A DNA stretch of 64,000 bases from Pseudomonas arcuscaelestis (GCF_016881005.1 NZ_JACOPV010000008.1:1-64000); one strand, 5' to 3'. Counted from the first letter of the stretch, positions 9,247 to 17,771 are shown. Notes: generated from the sequence alone by a model not told the origin. A program made the numbers and translations.

Positions 9247-9861
9247 CTACTCGCCTCGGTCAATCGCTTCTAGCAGCAGGCCCTGGACACGGGCCAATTC
9301 TTCTTTGCTATGAACCACGCCACCGCCGTTGAAAGCCAAGTAATGGCGAAGCACATCAGCCCGGGTCTGGAAATTGTAGAACGCCACACGAAAGTTAAGG
9401 TTCGACACCGAAAATGAGCTGTAGGCCAGGTCGCCGACAGCCAACCCGAATGGACGCACCTCTCCCTCGCAGAACTTGACCACTGCAGTGAGGCGCTGAA
9501 GCCCGTCAAGGCATTCCAAGCCCCGTGGTAGCGCTCCTTCGTACTTGTCGTTCTCCCAGTTTGGGCAGTTGAACTTGAGCAGCAGCCCCGCCGTGTCGAT
9601 GACACCACGTAGGACATTCTCAATGTAAGCGCGTTGCTGGTCCGCGGTCCAAACATGGCCTCGCTGGTAGTCTGGCTCTAAGCTAAAACCTCCAAAGTCA
9701 TGCCCCAGTTCAGTCAAAGCTGGCAGCACCCGCTTGAACTGGTAGTTCATCTCTTGCTTGGCTGCATCCAACGGCATGATCAGCTGCCGTAGAACGGCAG
9801 TGTTCTGGGCATGTGCAGTTGAGTCCAGTGACAGCTGCGACTTAATGGCCTCAAGGTTCAT
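9247..9861 (-). CDS. DUF262-family protein
   Basis: A 204-residue protein with the hallmarks of the DUF262 (ParB/GmrS-like) fold: PDYQRGHVW with the following QQ near the N-terminus, the core motif LDGLQRLTAV, and AFNGGGVVHS near the end. In larger proteins (GmrSD type) this domain is an NTP-driven nuclease module, but here it stands alone. GGAG lies 8 bases before the ATG, and promoter site 0 lies 38 nt upstream. A second DUF262 gene in the window is broken by the recombinase element. Confidence 0.75.
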   Translation of the reverse strand: MNLEAIKSQLSLDSTAHAQNTAVLRQLIMPLDAAKQEMNYQFKRVLPALTELGHDFGGFSLEPDYQRGHVWTADQQRAYIENVLRGVIDTAGLLLKFNCPNWENDKYEGALPRGLECLDGLQRLTAVVKFCEGEVRPFGLAVGDLAYSSFSVSNLNFRVAFYNFQTRADVLRHYLAFNGGGVVHSKEELARVQGLLLEAIDRGE

Positions 9862-9899
9862 ATAAGCTCCAATGCCTCATCGGCGGATTCGATGGGCGC

Positions 9900-9930
9900 A
9901 GGATGAGGCCCATTCCGGCGTGCCACCAGC
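9900..9930 (-). promoter_or_regulatory. TTCTGG-CAC family promoter site 0 (DUF262 gene)
   Basis: -35-like TGGTGG followed by CACG, 17-bp spacer, -10-like CATCCT. The -10 is 38 nt from the start codon. The -35 touches the 3' end of the DpdA-like gene. Confidence 0.6.
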
Positions 9931-10814
9931 TATCGGGCAAGATCTGCAGGCCACGCACAGTCATATGGGGTAGCTTCAAAGTCCTGGCCATTGGGGGAGA
10001 GGAAATCAGGCTGGGTTTCACCGTAGTTCACGGCCGCAGTGAGGGGAGCAACCGTTTTGGCATACATCGAGGCAGAGGTCCCGTCCACTGAGTGCGCGCC
10101 GGCAGCTGCAGAGCAAAGTAGAATACGCTTCGCACTATTCACCCGGCCTATGTGCAAATGGCACCGTCTGCGTCTCGCCAGCAGGCCCCAGCTATGGGCA
10201 GTCCGCAGTTTCCATGAGGTCGATCCACCTACAAAGATGCCGATCCCAGGATTCAGAAAGTCACGGACATCATCAGGAACCATGCCATCCTGAACGGCCA
10301 GAAGGCGTATGCCCGGGATACCGGTCAACCGATCGAGCCATTTGAGCGAGAAGTCGAGGGACTTTAGGCCGCCAGCAACGATGTCGGGAACCACCACCAT
10401 TCTCGCACTCTCACCGAGCAGGTCGAACGCCTTGCAGAAGGCTAGTTCATCAAATGGCTGTCCCTGGGTGAACGCTGACCAAGCTCCATTGTCGAGCATG
10501 AAGTTCTTAAAACCCTCAGTGCGTAGCACTCCCTTTGCTGATACCAGCAAGCCCCAGCCATTTGCACGCATTGCGTCGAGGTTCTGCCTGGTACCCGTCC
10601 GGCTGGCGTAGGGGACCATGGGGGTGCGCTGCAGCACGATGCGCTCCTCGATCGCACCATCCGTGTCGGCCGATCCATCGACGCAGTAATAGTCGCTATA
10701 GGCCTGAATGGCTTGAGAGCGGCCGATGCGTTCACCATCTCGGTAAGGGTTCAACCAGCTTGGCGCTGTGAATTCGCCCTGTAGGGGTGCGATAGCGCTT
10801 AGAAGGTGAGGCAT
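9930..10814 (-). CDS. DpdA-like transglycosylase (TGT superfamily)
   Basis: The 294-residue protein resembles the tRNA-guanine transglycosylase superfamily, especially DpdA enzymes that exchange guanine for a 7-deazaguanine base in DNA of phages and genomic islands. Landmarks are LDNGAWS (107-113, matching the DSGGFQ-type substrate motif), VVPDIV (140-145), GGSTSWK (196-202, base-binding loop) and HSVDGTS (241-247, where TGT enzymes keep the nucleophilic Asp). No 7-deazaguanine synthesis genes are in this window, so a precursor would have to come from the host or elsewhere on the plasmid. GGAG precedes the ATG. It could instead act on RNA. Confidence 0.62.
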   Translation of the reverse strand: MPHLLSAIAPLQGEFTAPSWLNPYRDGERIGRSQAIQAYSDYYCVDGSADTDGAIEERIVLQRTPMVPYASRTGTRQNLDAMRANGWGLLVSAKGVLRTEGFKNFMLDNGAWSAFTQGQPFDELAFCKAFDLLGESARMVVVPDIVAGGLKSLDFSLKWLDRLTGIPGIRLLAVQDGMVPDDVRDFLNPGIGIFVGGSTSWKLRTAHSWGLLARRRRCHLHIGRVNSAKRILLCSAAAGAHSVDGTSASMYAKTVAPLTAAVNYGETQPDFLSPNGQDFEATPYDCAWPADLAR

Positions 10815-10838
10815 GATGTGGTCTCCATTGGGATAAGA

Positions 10839-10871
10839 CCATCATCAGGGGGAAGGGAGTGTGCCAGAAGC
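10839..10871 (-). promoter_or_regulatory. TTCTGG-CAC family promoter site 1 (DpdA-like gene)
   Basis: A clean example of the family: -35-like TTCTGG (10864-10869) followed by CACAC, a 17-bp spacer, and -10-like GATGAT (10841-10846). The -10 lies 26 nt from the start codon. The -35 abuts the end of the upstream gene. Confidence 0.75.
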
Positions 10872-10876
10872 CCAGG

Positions 10877-11257
10877 CTAGCGTTTGCGATGGCGCATCAA
10901 GTGAGCCTCGATCTGCTCTGGCACTTCACAGCACAGTTTCAGGTCCTCAAGAGAGAGCGGTTTTGCGAATTGCTTCAAACGCCAGCTCTCACTGGGGTAG
11001 GAGGCGGCCGTATAGCTGGGTTTCAACCAATTCATGGCCTGGGCCAGGTTGTGAAAGCGATGGTTACCCTGATACCCAAGAGAAGGGCCAATCAGAACCT
11101 TTGTGATGCGGCTCCGATAACGTGGTGGGATGGACTCGATCAGAGTGATAAGCGGGCTGGCCGGAACCTTGAGAGTTGGCAACCTGCCGGTACACGTGAA
11201 GTCCATCATTGCCTTGGGGTTGCGCAGCATAAGCTGTATTCGGCGTTGGTCAATCAT
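10877..11257 (-). CDS. Hypothetical backbone protein, 126 aa
   Basis: A basic protein (many Arg/Lys) with no family that I recognise. It has no signal peptide or membrane segment. The ATG sits 23 nt below promoter site 2 with GGAG upstream, which supports it as a real monocistronic gene. Confidence 0.65.
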   Translation of the reverse strand: MIDQRRIQLMLRNPKAMMDFTCTGRLPTLKVPASPLITLIESIPPRYRSRITKVLIGPSLGYQGNHRFHNLAQAMNWLKPSYTAASYPSESWRLKQFAKPLSLEDLKLCCEVPEQIEAHLMRHRKR

Positions 11258-11278
11258 CGGTGCTCTCCTTGGAAAGCA

Positions 11279-11311
11279 CCATCATCATCCTGGGTGAAGT
11301 GTGACAGAAGC
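11279..11311 (-). promoter_or_regulatory. TTCTGG-CAC family promoter site 2
   Basis: -35-like TTCTGT followed by CACA, 17 bp, -10-like GATGAT, 23 nt before the 126-residue gene. Confidence 0.7.
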
Positions 11312-11923
11312 CTATGCGGCCTTTGAGCCATTGCCCATGGTCGCTGATACTTCGGCCATCCGAGACTCCCATTCGCAGCGAGAAAGCGTCAGGCGCTTTG
11401 CTGGGGGATCGTTCTTGGTGAAGGGGTAACGAGAGTCTGGGCGGAGGCGGTAGCGGCTCAGGTTGATCGTATCATTGGCCCAGTTCACCGAGGTAACCCA
11501 CCAAACCTGACGGCCCTCATGGCGCGGCAACAGGTCGTCGGAATCATCTCCTTCTAGGAGTACGGCCAGGCCGGTCGCCACGCGGGAGTCTTGTTTGATA
11601 TCGCCTGCAGCCCCAGCAAGGGCTGCTTTGAATGGTTTCACGCCAGCTGCCTTCTCCCACATCCGGGCGTAAGTACCACCGCTGATACAGCCTTGGGCAT
11701 AGAAACGCTCATCAGCAGGGCGGAATACCCCGACACAGGTTCGCATGCCAAGGACGGCGAGGCGCGGCATATCATCAGGGCTGAATCCCATTTTGAGGCG
11801 AACAGCGGACATCAGAAGTTCGTTGAGTGCAGCGCTACGTTCCCGATCGCCAACGGACTTTGCGATTCCTTCGTGCGCCGCCAGCATGAAAGTCAGACCA
11901 GCAGAGTGAGTTGCATTATTCAT
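11312..11923 (-). CDS. Hypothetical backbone protein, 203 aa
   Basis: Not recognised. Soluble, with a mixed alpha/beta look and Trp-rich central segment (VWWVTSVNW). It follows the 98-residue gene by only 11 bp and probably shares its transcript from promoter site 3. Confidence 0.65.
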   Translation of the reverse strand: MNNATHSAGLTFMLAAHEGIAKSVGDRERSAALNELLMSAVRLKMGFSPDDMPRLAVLGMRTCVGVFRPADERFYAQGCISGGTYARMWEKAAGVKPFKAALAGAAGDIKQDSRVATGLAVLLEGDDSDDLLPRHEGRQVWWVTSVNWANDTINLSRYRLRPDSRYPFTKNDPPAKRLTLSRCEWESRMAEVSATMGNGSKAA

Positions 11924-11934
11924 ATTCGTTGCTC

Positions 11935-12231
11935 TCAGGCGATGGCAGGTTGGACACTGGCATCAAGGACGCCGTGAATTTCGAAGGTGCCAAGGTTGGT
12001 GTACACGTTCGCCGACACACCAAATGGGAACGCCTCACCTTCGCGGACAATACGAACACGCCAGTTACCCGAGCTGGTATCGAGCGTATTGAAGACGGTC
12101 CCGCGGATGATCGGCGTGAGCGCTGATGGCTCATGTGGTGTGAAGGTGACGCGGTCCAGGGGTTTCACAACGCACGCAACAGGTTGAAGCGAAGAACTGG
12201 TTGGCTTACTGCAGGAGAGAGTTGGAATCAT
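11935..12231 (-). CDS. Hypothetical backbone protein, 98 aa
   Basis: A small, probably beta-rich protein of unknown family (GNWRVRIVREGEAFPFG). The frame is open further upstream, but the ATG used here lies 31 nt after the -10 of promoter site 3, matching the spacing at other genes. An ATG 11 codons upstream is possible. First gene of a two-gene unit. Confidence 0.6.
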   Translation of the reverse strand: MIPTLSCSKPTSSSLQPVACVVKPLDRVTFTPHEPSALTPIIRGTVFNTLDTSSGNWRVRIVREGEAFPFGVSANVYTNLGTFEIHGVLDASVQPAIA

Positions 12232-12262
12232 TGCGGAATGTCCGGTTGACTTGAATGAAGTC

Positions 12263-12293
12263 ATATTCCAATGGGGTGGTGTGTGCCACGAGC
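12263..12293 (-). promoter_or_regulatory. TTCTGG-CAC family promoter site 3
   Basis: -35-like TCGTGG followed by CACA, 17 bp, -10-like GAATAT, 31 nt before the 98-residue gene. Confidence 0.62.
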
Positions 12294-12341
12294 CCCCTGA
12301 GTGAATACCTTGGCACGAACACCCGGACATTGCCGATCAAC

Positions 12342-13169
12342 CTAGCCCGCAGGCTCCAGATAGTGTTCCGGACTTAAGCTGGCCGGCGAAATGCGCTGGA
12401 TCTGCCATGTCCGGTGGTAGAGCTGCCCGTCACGCACAAACCACGTGTCGCCAAGGAGGCTGGCCATATCGGCGGCGATCTTCGACTCGACTTCCTCCGG
12501 AGTGAGGTCAGGCGGCAGACCGGCCCCGGCTCGTTCTTCGGCTATTGACCGAACATGGCTAACGCGCTGATTAGCCATCGCCTCGGCGAACCGGTCGCGA
12601 GTCTTTACGCCCTGGTCAGACTCCAAGATTGCGGTTTTAAGCTCTTCATCGTTCATTTTCCCTGCAGCTGATACCCAGGCCGCATCACGCTCCACCCGCC
12701 AACGGCATTCGGCTTCGACCTGCTCGGGGGTTGTCAGGCGCTTGATGTCATTGCGGTGCCAGCAGCAAAGGGTTGCAGTGGCGTCGCTCGCGTGTTCATC
12801 GACTTGCCATACACGCCATACGAAACCCATCGCGTCCCAGCCACGAAAGGTCACTGTGAGGTCGCTATCAATATCGCCTTCCAGCCGGGTCCAAATGTCC
12901 TGGCAGATTGCAACGCCATGGTGGGTGCTCCAATCAGGGGCCCATTCGGTAGGTCCGAAAGCGATTGATACCGGCGAATCAGACTCGACTGCGCTGTACC
13001 AGGGGTAACTGTGGTTGAGTGGAGGGGGTAGGACCAAGGGGCGCTTGCCGGCCAGCAACCGTTGATACAGCGCAGACTTGTCCAGTATGTGATTTTCCAT
13101 ACCGCCGGCTGCGGCCACCACTTCTCGGTACCGGTTGAGCGCGCGCTCTTCCTGAACGATGTCAGTCAC
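12342..13169 (-). CDS. Hypothetical backbone protein, 275 aa
   Basis: Not recognised. It is an acidic, Trp-rich soluble protein with a helical, charged C-terminal third (MNDEELKTAILESD). It starts with GTG behind a good GAGGA site. It lies 9 bp after the zinc-ribbon protein gene and is likely cotranscribed with it. Confidence 0.65.
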   Translation of the reverse strand: MTDIVQEERALNRYREVVAAAGGMENHILDKSALYQRLLAGKRPLVLPPPLNHSYPWYSAVESDSPVSIAFGPTEWAPDWSTHHGVAICQDIWTRLEGDIDSDLTVTFRGWDAMGFVWRVWQVDEHASDATATLCCWHRNDIKRLTTPEQVEAECRWRVERDAAWVSAAGKMNDEELKTAILESDQGVKTRDRFAEAMANQRVSHVRSIAEERAGAGLPPDLTPEEVESKIAADMASLLGDTWFVRDGQLYHRTWQIQRISPASLSPEHYLEPAG

Positions 13170-13178
13170 AAATAATCC

Positions 13179-13817
13179 TCATCGGCAATCGCGGCAGACG
13201 CCGCCCGGAGCTTGATCGACGGTAACGAACCGACCACATCCACCACATTGTGGTGGGCACCTCCGTCGGCGCGGAGGTTGCACAAGCGTGATTCCAGTTC
13301 CTTCGAGCGCCTGGGCAACCTTCATGGCTGCAGTTGAAGCTATCGGACGGGCGCGTGCATCGATGTAGGCCTTGGGCCAAATTTGACGGGTGAACGCCGA
13401 GGCTTCACTCCCGAACTGGGCAAACGCCTCGTCAACAGTGAAGACTGATGCTTTGGAGAGATCGGTCGTCTGGCCAGCAGGGCTGACCCAGAACATGTCG
13501 TTACCGTCATAGTTGAACTTCGCGGCCACATAGCACAGATCAGTTCCTGACTGAGGCACCCAGTGGATGCTGATGTACTGGAAGTCGACGGCCAACTCTT
13601 GGCGTGGTTTGACGAAACTCAGCGGCCAAGGGATATCTGTTTCTCGGGACAGATGCTGATTCAAAGCGTCCTCTCGAGAAAATACCTCAGCCTGGTCGAG
13701 GTTGGTGGTGTACGACCCGCCTTCACGCCACCAGCTGATGCGGCTGCCGATCAACCCCCGTGAATCTTGAAGAATGAACTGTTCCAACGCGAAAGTCCCT
13801 TTGGCTGGCCAATTCAA
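13179..13817 (-). CDS. Hypothetical protein with C-terminal zinc ribbon, 212 aa
   Basis: The last 25 residues hold a four-cysteine zinc ribbon (CPPQCGGCG, then CRDC), preceded by an Arg-rich stretch, suggesting nucleic-acid or protein binding. The N-terminal 180 residues match no family that I know. The start used is TTG without a strong ribosome binding site, so the true start may be internal. No TTCTGG-CAC site was found upstream. Confidence 0.62.
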   Translation of the reverse strand: MNWPAKGTFALEQFILQDSRGLIGSRISWWREGGSYTTNLDQAEVFSREDALNQHLSRETDIPWPLSFVKPRQELAVDFQYISIHWVPQSGTDLCYVAAKFNYDGNDMFWVSPAGQTTDLSKASVFTVDEAFAQFGSEASAFTRQIWPKAYIDARARPIASTAAMKVAQALEGTGITLVQPPRRRRCPPQCGGCGRFVTVDQAPGGVCRDCR

Positions 13818-13907
13818 CTGGCCTACGAGTAATTTGCGAACAGCTGCTGAGGTTTAGCAGCGGGTATCCCCTGGGGCGCCCTTACTCCCGGGCCCACAAT
13901 TCAAGCT

Positions 13908-14240
13908 TCAGTATGGATCTACCAGGCGCCCCTCAAGGTCGTAGAACACCTGCTTGTTCACTGCGTTGTGCTGGAAGTCGAGGTAGGCGGCCCGCCACAT
14001 TACATCGGGAATTGGGAAATCGAGCTGCTTGCTGACTTCCTTGTAATGGGTTAGATCCGCTGTATGGCCGACGTCGTACAGATTGCTGTAGACCACACCA
14101 TCATCGCCATCGGGCAATGCGTCTTGATTCTCCTTGAGGGCAACCATGTAGAAGCCTTGGAGCGGACGGTCCCAGCCCAGCTGAACGCGAACGTCGCACC
14201 CGCTTCGCTCGTGGAAGAACTTCAAATAATGCTGGCTCAT
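13908..14240 (-). CDS. Hypothetical backbone protein, 110 aa
   Basis: Not recognised. A small soluble acidic protein with GGAG before its ATG. Promoter site 4 lies unusually far upstream (about 140 nt), so this gene may have a long leader. Confidence 0.62.
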   Translation of the reverse strand: MSQHYLKFFHERSGCDVRVQLGWDRPLQGFYMVALKENQDALPDGDDGVVYSNLYDVGHTADLTHYKEVSKQLDFPIPDVMWRAAYLDFQHNAVNKQVFYDLEGRLVDPY

Positions 14241-14380
14241 GCGGTCTCCGAGTAGTTTTCCGATAGGCTATCGCGGGTGACGGCATATCCCAACCCAAAA
14301 CGTGGTTACGGATTCTCGACCGCGACAGCCCTGGTTGTAGAGGAAATGGCCCGGGGCGAATCCCCTAATTTGCTGAGACC

Positions 14381-14410
14381 ATTCTCCCTACTCCCGGTTG
14401 TGCCAGAAGC
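14381..14410 (-). promoter_or_regulatory. TTCTGG-CAC family promoter site 4
   Basis: -35-like TTCTGG followed by CACA, 16 bp, -10-like GAGAAT. The -35 abuts the stop of the ASCH gene. The next start codon is 140 nt away, the longest leader in the family. Confidence 0.6.
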
Positions 14411-14686
14411 CTACTCGGCAACGTGGATCGCAAAGATCTCTACAGGGTGATCACCAAAGTGCTCGTGCTGGATCGTTTGTTCCTCGTATCCACGCCAAGG
14501 CCGCATGAGTACGCGCTCGGTGTCACCCTTTTTGGGATATCCCCAACAGATACGGATCATGTCGTAAGACCTGCCTTCGAGCCGCTTACGCCAATATGGT
14601 GTCCTCAGCCGAAACTCGAATGGTTTTGTCCCGGATTTGATCTGGTTGAAGTAGGTTCCGATGAGGTTGATGGTTAGGACCTTCAC
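14411..14686 (-). CDS. ASCH-domain protein
   Basis: The 91-residue protein looks like a compact ASCH domain, a PUA-like RNA/nucleic-acid-binding fold found in phages and mobile elements. Supporting stretches are MKVLTINLIGTYFNQIKSGTK-like N-terminus with the substrate-binding pattern KPFEFR and the central Arg/Trp-rich strand. It starts at GTG and overlaps the DUF1643 stop (GTGA), so translation is coupled and the two products probably work together, perhaps on modified nucleobases. Confidence 0.68.
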   Translation of the reverse strand: MKVLTINLIGTYFNQIKSGTKPFEFRLRTPYWRKRLEGRSYDMIRICWGYPKKGDTERVLMRPWRGYEEQTIQHEHFGDHPVEIFAIHVAE

Positions 14687-15189
14687 GCGGCGATCTCGTA
14701 GGGGATTGGGAGCAGATCCCCCTTGAGGTAGAGAGGATGCGAAGGGTGGCCAAGACCTGTGACCTTTAGGCAGTGCAGCTTGGGCACCATGGCAGCGACG
14801 GAGCGGAACCGACCCTGGTGCTCCCCGTGGTTGCCCCAGGCAGCCACCACAACAGCAGCACCGCCAGCATATTGCAGGAGAAAGCTGTCATTATCAGGAC
14901 CTACAGGGTCGACAGCTGCAAGCATATCCTTAGGTTTTGTCGCCCGGAAGCCGAATACATTGACCATTACCATCCCTGCATAACCCCATGCTTTTGCATA
15001 CGCTACACACTTTCGGATTGTCGGGTCATCAAGGGTTTCGTCCGCGGTCGAAGGATTGAGACCGATGAAGCAAACGTAGCCTGTCCCCCCCGGCCAACTA
15101 CGCCAGAGGGCGTAACGGTATGCTCGACAGGGCGACAATATCGCTCCAGCAGCCTGAGGGAAGGTTGGTGCGTCGAACAGGTCCAACAT
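14683..15189 (-). CDS. DUF1643-family protein
   Basis: The 168-residue product carries the DUF1643 signature: YVCFIGLNPSTADETLDDPT near the middle and VVVAAWGNHG later. The family is common in phages and plasmids. Its biochemical role is not established, although the fold is related to uracil-DNA-glycosylase-like proteins. It overlaps the ASCH gene downstream. An isolated iteron-like sequence lies about 50 bp upstream. Confidence 0.75.
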   Translation of the reverse strand: MLDLFDAPTFPQAAGAILSPCRAYRYALWRSWPGGTGYVCFIGLNPSTADETLDDPTIRKCVAYAKAWGYAGMVMVNVFGFRATKPKDMLAAVDPVGPDNDSFLLQYAGGAAVVVAAWGNHGEHQGRFRSVAAMVPKLHCLKVTGLGHPSHPLYLKGDLLPIPYEIAA

Positions 15190-15240
15190 CGGTAGAGCCT
15201 CCTGTGATCAGCGAAGACAGATCCAGACTGCCAGTATTAA

Positions 15241-15261
15241 AGCGGGATTTATCTCCCAGCC
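15241..15261 (+). repeat. Isolated iteron-like sequence
   Basis: AGCGGGATTTATCTCCCAGC matches the origin iteron at 22231-22250 at 18 of 20 positions but lies about 6.6 kb from the origin cluster, upstream of the DUF1643 gene. It could be a RepA-binding or handcuffing site. Confidence 0.5.
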
Positions 15262-15304
15262 TAACTCCTGAAGTGTGGGTCGGCATCCGTTAGCAGCGAA
15301 GATA

Positions 15305-15919
15305 TCAACTGCTTCTTGGGAAAAAGTCCCTTATGTCACCCCATTCGCCATCCATAAAGGCCATATTCATTGCTGCGTGCAGGACGGTAAGGTTGACATT
15401 GGCTACGAAGCTTTCAGACGGTGGGACCGCTGGATCGCAGAAGTAGTCGTCCTGGGCCAGGTTGAAATGCACTCGGCAGGCGATAGGCCGCTCCGCGTAG
15501 ATTGAGCACCGACCTCTCTTCAGGAATGGGCATGGGGTTCGGAAGTTCTTGTCGATGGTTTCCTGATGATCGCCACCTATCCTAAGGTTTCCTTTGGCGG
15601 GCTTCCTGCCAACCACAACCCCAATTGCTTGAGCTTCGATGTGGGGAATGGTCACAGCGATGTAGCAGCAGTGAGAGCACGACTTGCATGCAGAGTGAGG
15701 CGAAACGGCGTTGCCGATCTTGTCTGCCAGCTTCCTAAACCGATTGAGCTTCGCCTTTGGGGAGCCTGGCTGCTGGGCAATCTCGAACACCAGATCGTCG
15801 AGGTCGCGCAGCCAGGGAGCCGACAGCGTGATCGCACGCAATCTTTGATTTGCCGTGATTTCAGCTGCCTCGCGCATGGCTGGCAGGTTGAAATGCGGAA
15901 TGAGATTTGTGGTTTCCAA
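15305..15919 (-). CDS. YkgJ-family cysteine cluster protein
   Basis: The 204-residue protein has the CxxCxxCC cluster of the YkgJ/DUF-type zinc- or iron-chelating family (Cys78, 81, 84, 85) and the paired downstream motifs CPFLKRGRCSIY and RPIACRVH. Members are thought to bind metal and some modify proteins, but no activity is established for this subgroup. It starts with TTG behind a GGAT-type site and lies 26 bp after a small membrane-protein gene. Confidence 0.75.
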   Translation of the reverse strand: METTNLIPHFNLPAMREAAEITANQRLRAITLSAPWLRDLDDLVFEIAQQPGSPKAKLNRFRKLADKIGNAVSPHSACKSCSHCCYIAVTIPHIEAQAIGVVVGRKPAKGNLRIGGDHQETIDKNFRTPCPFLKRGRCSIYAERPIACRVHFNLAQDDYFCDPAVPPSESFVANVNLTVLHAAMNMAFMDGEWGDIRDFFPRSS

Positions 15920-15945
15920 GGCCTATCCTGGCGTGTTGGTCATCA

Positions 15946-16137
15946 TTAATCCGAGCCGTCGCCCCATCGCATCCAGGCTAGCTGTCTAATAGCGGCGATC
16001 GCTATCCCAACAAGTAGCGCCAAGAAGTCAGACGTATTGCCAAGCCAAGTCGCAATGGCCAGGGTTGGAAAAATCGACATCAATGCGATGAGTGCCAGGC
16101 CCATAGGGCTGCGCAGCCAGAAATACTTGCTTCCCAT
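15946..16137 (-). CDS. Small membrane protein, 63 aa
   Basis: Two hydrophobic segments (about residues 12-31 and 36-50) make an inner-membrane hairpin likely. AGAGGGAAC precedes the ATG at good spacing. The family is unknown. It probably shares a transcript with the YkgJ-type gene. Confidence 0.55.
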   Translation of the reverse strand: MGSKYFWLRSPMGLALIALMSIFPTLAIATWLGNTSDFLALLVGIAIAAIRQLAWMRWGDGSD

Positions 16138-16336
16138 GAAAGTTCCCTCTATCTGATCGGCGCATGGCGCCTTAACGAATGCCAGAGCCTGATTTTAGCC
16201 CAAAGGCATCTGAACCCGAGAGAGGCGGCTGGTAAGAGCCGCAGGAAGCTTTGTTTCGCTCTATTGCCGGAAGTTGATTGGTAGTCGGACTTGCAAGGGT
16301 CCTGAGTTTACGCATGCGAAAACTCAGTGGTTACCC

Positions 16337-17428
16337 TCAGATTTTCTCAACGAATGTTGGTCGCGCCCCAGTACAAAGTTGGGCGAAGCTATCAATCATC
16401 CCTTGGGCATCATTCACATCGACAGTGAACCGGGCTTTCAAGTCGGTACCCGCTTTCTCGTAGGAAAAACCCACGGTACGGCCGGATCGGAATGCCGCGA
16501 GCTGCTCAGGTGTTGGATCGAAGGTGATATATGAGAACCCGTTCTTCAGACTTGGGCCGACCTTGGCATTGCGCACAGCGAAGCTCTTGTTATCAACTGT
16601 GAGGGCCAGGCTGTCCATCATCCCAAGCAAACTGGTGTCGTACCACGCCTTGTAGAACGCAGCCATGGATACACCGCTGTTCGCATTACACGACATGCCA
16701 ATTCGGCCGGTACCGGTGATCTTCGTCTGCTCCCCCATCAGGTAAACAAGCCCATGTTCCCCTCGAATTGTCCAGGTCGCCGGCAGAGACCCTGCGTTGA
16801 CTAGATCGATCTCGTAGGCCTCAAGGGGGGTCAGGTAGTTCATCTCAGCTGGGCCGGCTTTGCCGGCCACCTCCAGCAGTCGAAGATCGATACCCAGATT
16901 GCTTAGGTGGTTGGCGAGGAGGGTAGAGGTGATCTGGCCAGTCGCGATGTCGGTGTCACCAGCAATGCCACTGGCTTTAAAGAACTGGTGCACTCCCATC
17001 TTGGATACGCCATCCATTAGACGAAACACCCCGCCAGCAAACGAGAAGGGGCAGGCGCTTTCGCAATACCCAGGGCTTGGATTGGTATTAGGCCCATTCC
17101 AAGTACCCACACGCGTAGAAAACCCACGTTCCCGGATGAGTTGACCGAGCTCCATAGCAGCAATTAGGTCGCCCCCATGTGAGTTGAAGTAGACAAAGCC
17201 CACCTGTCGGTCCCTGAGAAAGCCGCTCTGGCGGAACGCCTCCACAGTAGGTCTATGGATGTAGCCGTCGATGTAGACCTCTGGTATGTCCTGTGGGGCC
17301 TTTGGCACAACGAAGTTGATCTGTGCTGGCACCAGGCGTTTGTCTTGTTGTTCACCGCTGCCAGGCTCAGCGCCAAAAGCCGACACGGATAAGAGGAGCG
17401 CAGCTGCTGATAGCATCAACCGAATCAC
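16337..17428 (-). CDS. Exported ClpP-like serine protease
   Basis: The 363-residue protein starts with a signal peptide (cleavage near AFGA, residue 20) and has a ClpP/crotonase-like fold: NSHGGD (82-87) matches the oxyanion-region motif, and YCESACPFSFAGG (121-133) places a candidate nucleophile Ser124 between two cysteines. His147 in MGVHQF fits the catalytic His. It would act in the periplasm without a Clp ATPase. The GTG start overlaps the upstream gene's stop. A substrate cannot be inferred. Confidence 0.68.
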   Translation of the reverse strand: MIRLMLSAAALLLSVSAFGAEPGSGEQQDKRLVPAQINFVVPKAPQDIPEVYIDGYIHRPTVEAFRQSGFLRDRQVGFVYFNSHGGDLIAAMELGQLIRERGFSTRVGTWNGPNTNPSPGYCESACPFSFAGGVFRLMDGVSKMGVHQFFKASGIAGDTDIATGQITSTLLANHLSNLGIDLRLLEVAGKAGPAEMNYLTPLEAYEIDLVNAGSLPATWTIRGEHGLVYLMGEQTKITGTGRIGMSCNANSGVSMAAFYKAWYDTSLLGMMDSLALTVDNKSFAVRNAKVGPSLKNGFSYITFDPTPEQLAAFRSGRTVGFSYEKAGTDLKARFTVDVNDAQGMIDSFAQLCTGARPTFVEKI

Positions 17429-17739
17429 ACGCCATCCTCAGCCACTTCCACGAACCTCAAACCATCTTGCGCGGACAGAAAGTCAGCCATAGCCGCGCCA
17501 GCTGCTTGTATGTTCGCAAGATCATTTCCATAGATCCGGATGGCGTCCTCACTAAAGGACACAGCGTGATCAAGCTTCAAACCAAATGCTGCACAAAGGC
17601 GTTCGCCTTCGGCCTCGATTCGTTCCAAAGTCTGAGGCCTGGATTCTGGGTCGGCACCCCGACCCGGGGTCCAAGCGAAAGGGATGTAAACGGAGTGCTG
17701 AAAGTACAGCACTGGTGCAGCTACGGTCTTCATGGGCAT
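17425..17739 (-). CDS. Hypothetical backbone protein, 104 aa
   Basis: Not recognised. A small soluble protein whose chosen ATG has GAGG at 8 nt and sits 32 nt after promoter site 5. It overlaps the exported protease gene by 4 bases, so the pair forms one unit. Confidence 0.62.
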   Translation of the reverse strand: MPMKTVAAPVLYFQHSVYIPFAWTPGRGADPESRPQTLERIEAEGERLCAAFGLKLDHAVSFSEDAIRIYGNDLANIQAAGAAMADFLSAQDGLRFVEVAEDGV

Positions 17740-17771
17740 ATGGGGTACCTCAATCAATGCGCAATGATTGC

